A DNA stretch of 64,000 bases from AP-15 sp963796155 (GTDB lineage: Bacteria > Pseudomonadota > Alphaproteobacteria > ATCC43930 > CGMCC-115725), in assembly GCA_963796155.1 (NCBI GenBank), contig CAWCKT010000046.1, positions 27,228 to 91,227 on the forward strand, written 5' to 3'. Shown one piece after another: positions 50,568-60,114 of this stretch (its first letter is position 1; every line of letters starts with the position of its first letter). A program made the position numbers and the translations under genes. A model generated the notes under the pieces. The model was not told the DNA's origin. It saw nothing but the letters and a program-made list of their open reading frames with translations, and did not search any database.

Positions 50568-51035
50568 CTACAGTAATTTCTCGTAGAACACGCTAGTGGC
50601 AATGCTACGCGGCGGTAGATCGGCGTAGTGACCGAACGGCTCGCGTCGCCGGAAACCCCACCCTTCGTAAAGGCCGATCGCAGCCGTCTGATGGACGCCC
50701 GTCTCCAGCCTCAGTACCCGTATAGCGGCCTTGCGCGCTTCCAGCTCGATGCATGCGAGCAGCGCCTTGCCCACGCCGCGCCTTCGTGCCGCCTCGCGCG
50801 TGTACATCCGTTTGACCTCGGCGTAATCGCCAAACAGCGCGACCCCGCCGCAACCGACCGCCTCGCCGTTCAAGCGGGCGATGAAGAACCGAATGGCGGG
50901 CTGGAACAGCTCTTCGACCGAGACGGCGTGGCGCTGATCGACCTCGTACGCGGCGCCGAGAATCTGGTCCAGTTCCGCCAAAAGCTTTGTCGCCTCGGGC
51001 GTCGCGGCGGGGGCGGGTTCGACGGCGACGTTCAT
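50568..51035 (-). CDS. GNAT-family N-acetyltransferase
   Basis: A 155-residue GCN5-related acetyltransferase. The acetyl-CoA motif is RRRGVGKALLACIE, preceded by EVKRMYTREA and followed by VHQTAAIGLYEGWGFRR, all typical. Substrate unknown. It lies 36 bp downstream of the thiolase on the same strand. Confidence 0.85.
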   Translation of the reverse strand: MNVAVEPAPAATPEATKLLAELDQILGAAYEVDQRHAVSVEELFQPAIRFFIARLNGEAVGCGGVALFGDYAEVKRMYTREAARRRGVGKALLACIELEARKAAIRVLRLETGVHQTAAIGLYEGWGFRRREPFGHYADLPPRSIATSVFYEKLL

Positions 51036-51071
51036 ACCCCGCCGCCGGCCAGCGCCCGCCCCCTGGCGCGC

Positions 51072-52274
51072 CTAATGCACCCGCTCGAGGACCGCGGCGA
51101 TGCCCTGGCCGACGCCGACGCACATCGTCACCAGCGCGTAGTGGGCGCCGGTGCGCTGCAGTTGACGCGCGGCGGTCAATGCGATGCGCGGCCCCGAAGC
51201 CCCGAGCGGATGACCGACCGCGATCGCCCCGCCGTTCTGGTTGACCCGACTGTCGTCGAACGGCAGTTCGAGCCCGCGCAGGCAGGCCAACACCTGGGCG
51301 GCAAAGGCCTCGTTGATCTCGATCACGTCGATGTCCGAGAGGTTGAGACCGGCGCGAGCGAGCGCCTTCTTCGAGGCTGCGACCGGACCGATGCCCATGA
51401 TCCGCGGCGGCACGCCGGCGACGGCACTGGCGCGTACCCGGACGAGCGGCTCGGCCCCGGCAGCCTCGCCGGCCCGGCGGCTGGCGACGATCATCGCCAC
51501 GGCACCGTCATTGATGCCCGACGCATTCCCGGCCGTCGTGACGCCGCCCTCCTGCAGCGGCCTCAACCGGGTGAGTGCGGCTAGATCGGTCTGGGGGCGC
51601 GGGTGCTCGTCTTCGGCGACCTTGACCGGCCCCGCCCGGCCGCCCGGCACCTCGACCGGCAGGATCTCACCCTCGAAGAAGCCGACGGCCTTGGCTGCGG
51701 CGTATTTCTTCTGCGAAGCCTCGGCGAAGACATCGCAGGCCTCGCGGGTGATCTGGTAGTCGCGCGCCAGGTTGTCGGCGGTCTCGGGCATCGTGTCGGC
51801 GCCGAATTGGCGCTCGATCTTCGGGTTCGGGAAGCGCGCGCCGATCGTCGAATTGAAGACCCGCCCGTCGCGGCTGAACGGGGTCTCCGCCTTGTTCATG
51901 ACGAACGGGGCGCGGCTCATGCTCTCGACCCCGCCGGCGACCATGATTTCGCCTTCGCCGCAGGTGACGGCCTGCGCCGCCATGACGATCGCGTTGAGCC
52001 CGCTGCCGCAATTGCGCTGCAGCACCGAGCCGGCGACCTCGATCGGCAGCCCCGCGAGAAGCCCCGCATGGCGCCCGACGCAGCGGCTGTCCTCGCCGGC
52101 CTGGTTGGCGCAGCCGACGACGACGTCCTCGATCTTCGCCGGATCGAAAGGACTTTGCTTGACGACCTCGGAGATGACTGCGGCCAGCATGTCGTCAGGC
52201 CGCATCCGGGCGAGAGCGCCCGCGTGGCGGCCGAAAGGTGTGCGCAGAGCGTTGTAGAGATAGCCGTCGAGCAT
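51072..52274 (-). CDS. Thiolase, 3-oxoadipyl-CoA thiolase-like (PcaF/PaaJ type)
   Basis: A 400-residue thiolase. The acyl-bound cysteine is in LQRNCGSGLNA, the histidine in VGHPLGASGPR, and the second cysteine in TMCVGVGQG. The opening GYLYNALRTPFGRHAGAL is that of beta-ketoadipyl-CoA thiolases from aromatic catabolism, but other acetyl-CoA acyltransferases share it. The maleylacetoacetate isomerase nearby points to the same kind of aromatic degradation. Confidence 0.88.
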   Translation of the reverse strand: MLDGYLYNALRTPFGRHAGALARMRPDDMLAAVISEVVKQSPFDPAKIEDVVVGCANQAGEDSRCVGRHAGLLAGLPIEVAGSVLQRNCGSGLNAIVMAAQAVTCGEGEIMVAGGVESMSRAPFVMNKAETPFSRDGRVFNSTIGARFPNPKIERQFGADTMPETADNLARDYQITREACDVFAEASQKKYAAAKAVGFFEGEILPVEVPGGRAGPVKVAEDEHPRPQTDLAALTRLRPLQEGGVTTAGNASGINDGAVAMIVASRRAGEAAGAEPLVRVRASAVAGVPPRIMGIGPVAASKKALARAGLNLSDIDVIEINEAFAAQVLACLRGLELPFDDSRVNQNGGAIAVGHPLGASGPRIALTAARQLQRTGAHYALVTMCVGVGQGIAAVLERVH

Positions 52275-52428
52275 GGTCGGTTCCTCCTCGCCGCATCTCC
52301 GCGCGTCGGCCGGCTGCTGTCAAGCCCTCGCGTCGGGCGTTGCAGGCTAGGGGACGGCCTCCGCGATCGGCTGAAAGTGCAACCGGAGCCGAAATGGACG
52401 ACCGATTTGAGCGTTCAGATCCCCGGTG

Positions 52429-53520
52429 TCATTCCGCGCGAAAGTGCTTTTTGTGCCCCGTCAGCCGGTGCCTCGGAATATAGACACCTTTCGTCGGATC
52501 CTCGATTACCTCACCAATGACCCATCCAGTCCGGTGGTGCTGCTCGAGTATCGCCAGCACTTGGCTTACATTTGACTGGCCGACAACAACACAGAACCCC
52601 ACCCCCATATTGTAGACCTCGAACATCTCGGCGGTGCCGACGTTGCCCTGCTCTTGGATCAGCTTGAAGATCCCCGGGACAGGGGGCAGTTCGTCGATGC
52701 GAAAGCCGACGCGCGAATTGTCGACGCGGCTCAGGTTTAAGAGGCCATCGCTCGTAATATTTATCAGAGCCTTGACGTCAGGGACTTGCCCGAGAATCTC
52801 GCTGACTTCGCGCACGTATATGAATGTGGGACGTAGTAACTCCCTTCCCAAAGGAACACGGGTTCCGGGCATCGCAAAATCCAATGGAAGGGGCGCTTCT
52901 CGCTTGAAGAATGCTTTGCGCGCGAGGGTTAGGCCGTTGCTGTAAATCCCGCTGCTTTCGATGCCGATAACACGATCTCCCGGCTCCAGATGCCGACCGG
53001 TAACGATCCTGTCCAGCGGGACAGTGCCGACGGCGGTTCCCGCCAAATCAAAGCCCCGCACGACATCTTCGAGCTGTGCTGTTTCACCACCGGATACCGA
53101 AATTCCCGCCTGCGCCGCACCTTCCGCGAGGCCGATCGCGATGGCGTCGAGGATCCGCGCGTCGGCATGCTCGACCGCGATATAATCAACGAGCGAGACG
53201 GGTTGGGCGCCGACGCAGATCAGGTCGTTCACATTCACCGCGACGCAATCGATACCGATCGTGTCGTAGGAATTCATCAGCTGTGCGATGATCGCCTTGG
53301 ACCCGACACCATCGGTACAGATCGCCAGCCCTATTCCGCCAATGTCGATTACATTGGCAAAGTAACCGATCGGCAGCCTGACGGCACCGAAATCGCCGGG
53401 ATGCGGCCAAGTTCGGGTGATCCGCTCGACAAGCCGGCTGAGGCCGAGCTCGGCTTCGTCGGTGTCTACCCCCGCTTCCCGATAGGCGGTGTGTGCCACA
53501 GAAGGATCATCGGCTGTCAT
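52429..53520 (-). CDS. Phosphoribosylformylglycinamidine cyclo-ligase (PurM), archaeal-like form
   Basis: A 363-residue AIR synthase with TDGVGSKAIIAQL, YDTIGIDCVAVNVNDLICVGA, VSGGETAQLEDVVRGFDLAGTA and IGIESSGIYSNGLTLA. Compared with the usual alphaproteobacterial PurM (opening like YKDAGVDIDAGN, with a short GGFGG loop) these blocks look closer to archaeal PurM. It may be a second, specialised or horizontally gained copy; no other pur gene is near. ATG 53520 (MTADDPSVAHTAY) is preferred; an in-frame start at 53595 would run into the divergent region. Confidence 0.8.
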   Translation of the reverse strand: MTADDPSVAHTAYREAGVDTDEAELGLSRLVERITRTWPHPGDFGAVRLPIGYFANVIDIGGIGLAICTDGVGSKAIIAQLMNSYDTIGIDCVAVNVNDLICVGAQPVSLVDYIAVEHADARILDAIAIGLAEGAAQAGISVSGGETAQLEDVVRGFDLAGTAVGTVPLDRIVTGRHLEPGDRVIGIESSGIYSNGLTLARKAFFKREAPLPLDFAMPGTRVPLGRELLRPTFIYVREVSEILGQVPDVKALINITSDGLLNLSRVDNSRVGFRIDELPPVPGIFKLIQEQGNVGTAEMFEVYNMGVGFCVVVGQSNVSQVLAILEQHHRTGWVIGEVIEDPTKGVYIPRHRLTGHKKHFRAE

Positions 53521-53611
53521 TGTTGTGGCGCTCTTCTTCGGTGCACAGGCTTCCCTCCTCCGAGAAAGCAAGCGTATCTTGACCCGTAACCACAAGACCC
53601 GGAGCTGTCAG

Positions 53612-54259
53612 ATGGCGATGAAGCTTTACGGCTATTTCCGGTCCTCCGCCGCGTTCCGCGTCCGCATCGCTCTCAATCTGAAAAAGCTCCCTTATGAAAC
53701 CGCCGCTATCCATCTCCGGCGAAGTGATCAGACCCGGCCCGATTATCTCGGGGTCAATCCCCAAGGTCTGGTGCCGACACTCGAGGACGGCGGGCGGCGG
53801 TTCGTCCAATCGCTGGCGATCATCGAATACCTTGACGAGACTTATCCCAACCCGCCGCTGCTGCCCAGCAGCCCGGAGGATCGGGCGCGGGTCCGCGCGC
53901 TCGCGGAAATCGTCGCCTGCGACATCCACCCGATCAACAATCTGCGGGTTCTGCGCTACCTGACGCATTCGCTCGGCCATGACGAGGCCGCGATTGCTAG
54001 CTGGTACAACCACTGGATCGATGCCGGGTTTCAGGCATTCGAGCGGCTGCTCGCGGAAGATCCCCGAACCGGCTCGTTCTGCCACGGCGACACGCCCGGG
54101 CTTGCCGACATCACCCTCGTGCCCCAGGCCGTCAATGCCGAGCGGTATCGGCTCGACCTCGCCCCCTACCCGACGATCACTCGAATTTATCAAAGTTGCA
54201 TGCGGCTCGAACCCTTCACGGCCGCGCATCCGAGCAATCAACCCGATTATGAGGCGTAA
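53612..54259 (+). CDS. maiA: Maleylacetoacetate isomerase (zeta-class GST)
   Basis: A 215-residue glutathione-dependent isomerase of tyrosine/homogentisate degradation. The zeta signature is RSSAAFRVRIALN; the rest has VNPQGLVPTLEDGG and QSLAIIEYLDETYP. ATG 53612 (MAMKLYGYF) is used; 53618 is possible. fahA and hmgA are not in the window. It is divergent from the purM-like gene across 91 bp. Confidence 0.88.
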   Translation: MAMKLYGYFRSSAAFRVRIALNLKKLPYETAAIHLRRSDQTRPDYLGVNPQGLVPTLEDGGRRFVQSLAIIEYLDETYPNPPLLPSSPEDRARVRALAEIVACDIHPINNLRVLRYLTHSLGHDEAAIASWYNHWIDAGFQAFERLLAEDPRTGSFCHGDTPGLADITLVPQAVNAERYRLDLAPYPTITRIYQSCMRLEPFTAAHPSNQPDYEA

Positions 54260-54281
54260 GCTCCCCGTCCGTCGAACATCG

Positions 54282-55010
54282 CTATTGCTTGCGCACGTCG
54301 GCGACCAGGTCCTTCAGCGAGTCGAGATCGATCGCTCCAGGAATAATGTGGTCACCAATGATGAAACCGGGCGTGCCGTGGATGTCGAGCGCCTCGGCGA
54401 GCGCCAGATTGGCCTTCACCGCCCGATCGATTTCCGGTGCCGCCATGTCCCGTTTGAGCCGATCGACATCGAGCCCGACCGAGCCTGCGACCCGGTAGAC
54501 CACGTCATCGGTGATCTGACCCTTGGTCGCCATCATGGCGGTGTGGAACGCTTCGTACTTGCCCTGTGAGCGTGCGGCGAGGGCGGCATGGGCCGCGGTG
54601 ACCGACGGGGCCCCGAGAACGGGCATCTCTTTGTAAATGAAACGCAGCTTGCGATCCTCATCGAGCAGCGCCTGCAATGAGGGCTGCACCTGCTTGCAAT
54701 AGGGACAGCGGTAATCGAAGAACTCGACGATCGTGACATCGCCCTGCGGATTGCCGCCCACCGGCGCTGCCGGGTCATCAAAGATCTCGCCTCGGCGGTT
54801 GCTGAGCGCTTCCTTCGCCTTGGCGTCTTCGGCCACCCGCAGCGCGTCGATCAAGACATCGGAATTCTGCATCAGGTAGTCATGGATGATCGCCTCGATT
54901 GCCCGGCGCTGATCGGCGGTGAACTCGGCCGCTCCGAGCGAACGAAACGGAACGGTGGCGAGAAGTGCGCAGGCCAGAGCCAGGGCCGCAAACGTCGCGC
55001 GGTGCGGCAT
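54282..55010 (-). CDS. DsbA-family thiol:disulfide oxidoreductase
   Basis: A 242-residue periplasmic protein with a signal peptide (ALALACALLATVPF), a helical spacer, and a thioredoxin fold with FFDYRCPYCKQ and cis-proline HGTPGFIIGD. This layout resembles DsbA/ScsC/BdbD-type oxidoreductases. It follows the M48 protease by 48 bp, so both likely act in envelope protein quality. Confidence 0.9.
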   Translation of the reverse strand: MPHRATFAALALACALLATVPFRSLGAAEFTADQRRAIEAIIHDYLMQNSDVLIDALRVAEDAKAKEALSNRRGEIFDDPAAPVGGNPQGDVTIVEFFDYRCPYCKQVQPSLQALLDEDRKLRFIYKEMPVLGAPSVTAAHAALAARSQGKYEAFHTAMMATKGQITDDVVYRVAGSVGLDVDRLKRDMAAPEIDRAVKANLALAEALDIHGTPGFIIGDHIIPGAIDLDSLKDLVADVRKQ

Positions 55011-55058
55011 GACGACGGTCCTCCCGCAGCAAAAGGGGTTAGAACGAGCTCGTCGCGA

Positions 55059-56423
55059 TCAGCGGACGTTCACGAGGCCGCCCGCCGAGTCCTCGATTTG
55101 CTCCGCCTCGCGATGGATATTCTCGGCGCGGTTGTAGGGGGCGGAGCTCTTCGGCAACAGTGCCTTGGCCCGGAGGGCCTGCTGCTGGGCATCCTTCTTT
55201 TTTCCGGCTGAGAGCCCTTCTTCGGCCAGCGCCAAGGCAGCCATGCCCATCTGGTTGTCGCGCCCGTAGGCTGTCGCCAGCATGTGCCAAGCGCCGGTTT
55301 CCTTGTCCTCGGTGCGCAGAGCATCGTTTAGATAGGCTATCGCGCGCTTGTTCATCTTCGGATCATTCGATTCGATGTAGGTTTGCGCGAGCGAAATGCG
55401 CAGCAACGGTGCGCCGGGGGCGAGCCGAACCGCTTCCTCATAGGGCTGGATCGCTTCGCCGATGCGTCCGTTCTCGAACAGCATCTGCCCCTTGAGCTCA
55501 CGAAAATAAGGGTCGTTCGGATAATCCCGAATGAGCCCGTCGATCGTCGGGAGCGCCTTGTCCAGCTGCGGGATTCGGTAATAGGCGATTGCCCGAGCAT
55601 AGCGCGCGAGTACGGACTGATCCTTTTCTGGGTAGGCTCTAAGTGTCGACGAAGGCGGCGACATGAAGGCATCGAGCTTGACCCTTGTCCGCTTCAGCAG
55701 GTCGATGTTGCTCTGGGAATCCGGAACGTCAGAGAAGCGCGAGTGCTCGACATGGTTGCGGACGTAATCGATACGCTGGGCGGTCAGGGGGTGCGTCCGC
55801 AGATAGGGATCCTCATGGATGCCGGAGAGCATCATCTCCCCCTGCAGGATCTCGAAGAACTGAAGGAGCCCCCGCGCAGATTGCCCGCTGGCATCGAGAA
55901 AGGTCATTGCCGCGTGATCGGCCGAGGCTTCCTGGGTGATCGAATATTGCATGAAGGCGCGTTCCGCCACCCCTTCTGCGGGCAGCATGGCCGCGGCGCC
56001 CCCGCTGCCCTTCCCGGCCACCATCGCGGCGGCGCCGGCCACCATCGCGATGATCCCCTCGATGCTGGCGTTGCGCACCGCCTCCTGAAAACGGGTCAGA
56101 TGGCCGCCGGCGATATGGCCGGTCTCGTGCGCGAGCACGCCGATCAGCTGGTTCGGCGTTTGGGCGCGCATGATCAAGCCGGTGTTGATGAATTCGTTCT
56201 GCCCGCCGGCAACGAAGGCATTGATCTGCTTGTCCTCGATCAGATAGACGTGGAGCGCGTTCGGATCGAGCCCCGCCGCCTTCCAGATCGGGGTCACCAT
56301 CGTCCGAATGTCGGCCTCGATTTCGGTGTCGCGGATGAAACTTTCGGTTGCTGCGGCAGCCTGGCTCGAGGCGAGACCCGCAGCGAGAACGATTGCACTA
56401 AGAGCGCGAACCCGGGTAGCCAC
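55059..56423 (-). CDS. M48-family periplasmic metalloprotease with TPR repeats (BepA-like)
   Basis: A 454-residue exported protein: signal peptide (LSAIVLAAGLASSQAAA), zinc protease with HExxH as LAHETGHIAGGH and the third ligand in EASADHAAM, then TPR-like repeats (YPNDPYFRELKGQMLFENGR). BepA/YfgC relatives degrade stalled outer-membrane proteins. Start ATG 56423. Confidence 0.92.
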   Translation of the reverse strand: MATRVRALSAIVLAAGLASSQAAAATESFIRDTEIEADIRTMVTPIWKAAGLDPNALHVYLIEDKQINAFVAGGQNEFINTGLIMRAQTPNQLIGVLAHETGHIAGGHLTRFQEAVRNASIEGIIAMVAGAAAMVAGKGSGGAAAMLPAEGVAERAFMQYSITQEASADHAAMTFLDASGQSARGLLQFFEILQGEMMLSGIHEDPYLRTHPLTAQRIDYVRNHVEHSRFSDVPDSQSNIDLLKRTRVKLDAFMSPPSSTLRAYPEKDQSVLARYARAIAYYRIPQLDKALPTIDGLIRDYPNDPYFRELKGQMLFENGRIGEAIQPYEEAVRLAPGAPLLRISLAQTYIESNDPKMNKRAIAYLNDALRTEDKETGAWHMLATAYGRDNQMGMAALALAEEGLSAGKKKDAQQQALRAKALLPKSSAPYNRAENIHREAEQIEDSAGGLVNVR

Positions 56424-56647
56424 AAGCGGCTCTTTCAGTAGCCAATCGACGCAGGCATCCGTGCCTTAGGCCTCCGCGGGGTAGCCGCAGCCGCGAATCA
56501 TCCGCCGAACTCACTCAAAGAATAGAAAAGCGGCGAAGACGGGGCAAGCGGCTCGCCAATACCCCCTCCCCCGGCTTCGCCTGATCCCCGGAGAAGGCAC
56601 GAACGTGGGGAAAATGGGTGCGCAGGCCGGAACCCATTTCCGGAGAC

Positions 56648-59506
56648 TCAAGACTGCATCAGCCGCTGCCACCAGCCCCGGCGTGGGGTCGACGGCTTCT
56701 CGCTCGCCGTCCGGCCCGGGTGCTCCGGTTCCGGCTGCGGCGTCGCCGCTGGCGATACCGTTTCCAGAATTTGCCCCGTCTCGCCGATGGGCGGCAGCTG
56801 CGGTCCGGAAGGGCCCGCCGCCGTGGTCTCGACCCGGTGCGAGCGCGCCGCTTCCGACATCGCAAACCCGCCCGGGTGCTCGACCGGTTCGGGCGCGGGG
56901 GGCAACGCCTCGGTCGCTGCGTCGCCGATCTCCACCGGCGCGCTCGTTAAGACTGGCATCGGCTCCGGCTGCCCTTCCCCGATGTCGGATGTCGGCAGGA
57001 TCTCGACAATCTCCGATGGCGGCCGCGGTTCCTCAAAGGCCGGTTCGAGCCCGCCTTCGCGTCGTCCGCGCCGCCTCCCGCCGCGGCGGCCCCGGCGGCG
57101 GTGATGCCGCTCCTCCTCACTGTCCTCGTCCCCGCTGCCATCCTCGCCACCGGTTCGATTGTCTTCGGAGACGAGTTCGCCCGCTCTCTCGGGCGTCTCC
57201 TCGACCACCTCCAATGACGTACGGGAAGAAGCCGGCTCCTCGTCGCGCCGCCGCCGGCGCCGGCGGCGCCGACGGTTGCGCCCGCGCTCCTCCGCGCCCT
57301 CCGGCTCTTGCCGGTCGGGTTCGAAGGTCTTCGGCCCTTGCTCGATGTCGTCCTCTTCTTCTTCCTCCTCGATATCGGGCGCCTGGGTCAGCGGAGCAGT
57401 CGGCGCAATCGCCTGCTCGGCCGGCTCGTAGGCGCGCAGCCGTTCGAGCCGGAAGGCCGGCGGGATCAGCGCGTCGTCGCGCGCCACCAGCGCACGGAGA
57501 CCGTAGCGCGTCTCGAGCTGCACCAGGGAATCGCGTTTCTGGTTGAGGATATAGAGTGCCACCGCGGTCGGCACGTAGACGCAGATCTCCGCCGAGCGCC
57601 GGCGCATCCCCTCTTCCTCGATCGAGCGCAGCACGTAGAGTGCCGTCGATTCGGTCGATCGGATAAAGCCGGTACCCCCGCAATGCGGACAAGGCTGTGT
57701 CGAGGTCTCGACGAGCGAAGGACGCAACCGCTGGCGCGACATCTCGAGGAGGCCGAACGGGCTGATCCGGCCGACTTGAATGCGGGCGCGGTCGTTCTTC
57801 AGCGCCTCCTTCAGCCGCCGCTCGACCGCCGCCTGATTGCGGTTCTCCTCCATGTCGATGAAGTCGATCACGATCAGCCCGGCGAGGTCGCGCAGTCTCA
57901 GCTGGCGCGCGATTTCCTCCGCTGCTTCGAGATTGGTGCGAACCGCGGTCTCCTCGATGTTGCGCTCGCGCGTCGACCGTCCCGAGTTGACGTCGATTGC
58001 GACCAGCGCCTCGGTTTGATTGATCACGACATAGCCGCCGGAGCGGAGCTGGACGATCGGCGAATGGATCGCGTCGATCTGGCTCTCGACTTGGAAACGG
58101 TGAAACAGCCCGATCTGCGCATCCCGATAGGGCTGGACCCGCCGCGCATGGCTCGGCATCAGCATCTTCATGAACGCCTTTGCCGTGCGGTAGCCTTCCT
58201 CCCCTTCGACGAGGACTTCGTCGATATCACGCGCGTAAAGATCCCGGATCGACCGTTTGATCAGGTTCCCCTCTTCGTAGATCAGCGCAGGCGCGGTCGA
58301 CCGCAGAGTCAAATCGCGAATCTCGTTCCACAGCCGCAGCAGGTATTCATAGTCGCGCTTGATCTCGGCCTTCGAGCGCTCGGCGCCGGCGGTGCGCACG
58401 ATCACCCCCATGCCCTCGGGAATGTCCAGCTCCTCAAGGATATCCTTCAGCCTGCGCCGGTCGGTAATGCTGGTGATCTTGCGCGACACCCCGCCGCCGC
58501 GCGCCGTATTCGGCATCAGCACGCAATATCGCCCGGCCAGCGACAAATAGGTGGTGAGCGCCGCACCCTTGGTCCCGCGCTCCTCTTTTGAGACCTGGAC
58601 CAGCATGATCTGCCGCCGCTTGATCACTTCCTGGATCTTGTAGTGGCGGATGGTGCGCGAGCGCTGGCGCTCGGCCTCTTCGATTTCGTCGCCGTCGATC
58701 GTTTCGATGGTCTCGCTTTCCCCGGCCTCGCGGTCGCCGTCCGCGCGCAAGTCAACCGCCGCGGGAATCTCCCCGCTGGTCTCCTCGGTGGTCTCGACCG
58801 GGATCTCGTCGGCGATCGCAAGGTAGTCCCAAGACGATCTAGCCTCGACTTCGCCGCCCGCCCTCGTCGACTCGTCGCGGCTGTCCAAAGCGCCCTCGAC
58901 CGGGACTGTCGGGTGCGCACCGGGTTCCAACGCCGTCGCGCCCGGTTCCCAGGCGGTGTCTGGAGCGGTGGGCTCCGGGGCCGGTGCGAGATCCTCCCAC
59001 GGCACCCCGGTCGAGTGTGCCTCGGGCCGCAGTTCCCAATCCTGCGGTGAAGGAATCGGCGCGGTCTCATCCGGCGTCAGCCCGGGCTGCTCGGACGGCT
59101 CGGTCTCGGTGGTTTCGTCCTCGCCGCCTTCCGATAGTGCGGGGACCCGGACGGGCTCCGGCAGTGCCGCGGCGAGCGGCACCCCGGCTTCCTCCGGCGC
59201 GGCTTGTGCTTCGGCCTCGTCGCCGGCCGATTCGCCGTCCGCGGCCTCTCGATCGCCTACCGGAATCCTGTAATAGTCGGGATGGACCTCGCTGAAGGCG
59301 AGGAAGCCGTGCCGATTACCGCCATAGTCGACAAACGAGGCCTGCAGCGACGGCTCGACGCGAGTCACCTTGGCGAGATAGATGTTGCCTTTTACCTGCT
59401 TCTTGGTCGACGACTCGAAATCAAACTCTTCGAGACGGTTGCCGCTGAGCACCACCACCCGCGTCTCCTCCGGGTGAGTGGCGTCGATGAGCATGCGCTT
59501 AGCCAT
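56648..59506 (-). CDS. rne: Ribonuclease E
   Basis: A 952-residue endoribonuclease. MAKRMLIDATHPEETRV opens the fold and the S1 domain follows, interrupted by an acidic low-complexity insertion of about 190 residues (approximately 85-280). The catalytic domain has ITSITDRRRLKDILE, AIDVNSGRSTRE and IVIDFIDMEE (magnesium aspartates), and the zinc link CPHCGGTGF. From about residue 720 the tail is disordered, rich in Glu, Pro and Arg blocks, as in degradosome scaffolds. ATG 59506. The 608-bp region upstream (59507-60114), shared with mrcA, holds no recognisable gene; amiC, often found here, is absent. Confidence 0.96.
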   Translation of the reverse strand: MAKRMLIDATHPEETRVVVLSGNRLEEFDFESSTKKQVKGNIYLAKVTRVEPSLQASFVDYGGNRHGFLAFSEVHPDYYRIPVGDREAADGESAGDEAEAQAAPEEAGVPLAAALPEPVRVPALSEGGEDETTETEPSEQPGLTPDETAPIPSPQDWELRPEAHSTGVPWEDLAPAPEPTAPDTAWEPGATALEPGAHPTVPVEGALDSRDESTRAGGEVEARSSWDYLAIADEIPVETTEETSGEIPAAVDLRADGDREAGESETIETIDGDEIEEAERQRSRTIRHYKIQEVIKRRQIMLVQVSKEERGTKGAALTTYLSLAGRYCVLMPNTARGGGVSRKITSITDRRRLKDILEELDIPEGMGVIVRTAGAERSKAEIKRDYEYLLRLWNEIRDLTLRSTAPALIYEEGNLIKRSIRDLYARDIDEVLVEGEEGYRTAKAFMKMLMPSHARRVQPYRDAQIGLFHRFQVESQIDAIHSPIVQLRSGGYVVINQTEALVAIDVNSGRSTRERNIEETAVRTNLEAAEEIARQLRLRDLAGLIVIDFIDMEENRNQAAVERRLKEALKNDRARIQVGRISPFGLLEMSRQRLRPSLVETSTQPCPHCGGTGFIRSTESTALYVLRSIEEEGMRRRSAEICVYVPTAVALYILNQKRDSLVQLETRYGLRALVARDDALIPPAFRLERLRAYEPAEQAIAPTAPLTQAPDIEEEEEEDDIEQGPKTFEPDRQEPEGAEERGRNRRRRRRRRRRDEEPASSRTSLEVVEETPERAGELVSEDNRTGGEDGSGDEDSEEERHHRRRGRRGGRRRGRREGGLEPAFEEPRPPSEIVEILPTSDIGEGQPEPMPVLTSAPVEIGDAATEALPPAPEPVEHPGGFAMSEAARSHRVETTAAGPSGPQLPPIGETGQILETVSPAATPQPEPEHPGRTASEKPSTPRRGWWQRLMQS

Positions 59507-60114
59507 TCGGGCGTAACTCCGGGGCGCGTTGGCGCGGCCGCGCGAAAATCGGCCGGCGGCGCGACCCTGTGTGCAATGAAGCCGGCGGCGCCTGGAGTTA
59601 TTCCATCGAGCAACGACTGGACATTGGCCATGGCAGGTCTCGTCAGGAGAGCCACGATCGGCTTCGGGTTCCTACGTTCCGCATCGCCTGGCGCTGCGAC
59701 CCCGCGCGGCGGCGAGCGTGCTGCCGATCATTCGCGCATGTGTCACAGTACCCCACCGGGCTTGACGCCCAGCCGGCGGACAGCGGTTTTTCGCGATGTC
59801 CAATCTATAGAGGAAGACCGCCCGCGACAATGGCTTCGTCCGCGTGCCGGCTCGGCTTCCAATCAGCTCGCGCCGCTTGCGGAGAGAAATCGGCATCCGC
59901 GCCGAGGCGTGGTGCCGGGTGAGGGGCAACGAGCGCTACTCCCATGATCGAACCGGACGGTCGACCGCGGGTTCTGCGCGGCACACGCGAATGCTCGGAG
60001 ACGACACATACTCGGAATTCTTGGAATGGCCGCGCCGATGGCGCATAAGGATGCCCCGCCGGAACGGCCGCTCCGGCGCTCGGTGAAGGCCAGGCGACAG
60101 CGTACTATCGAATA

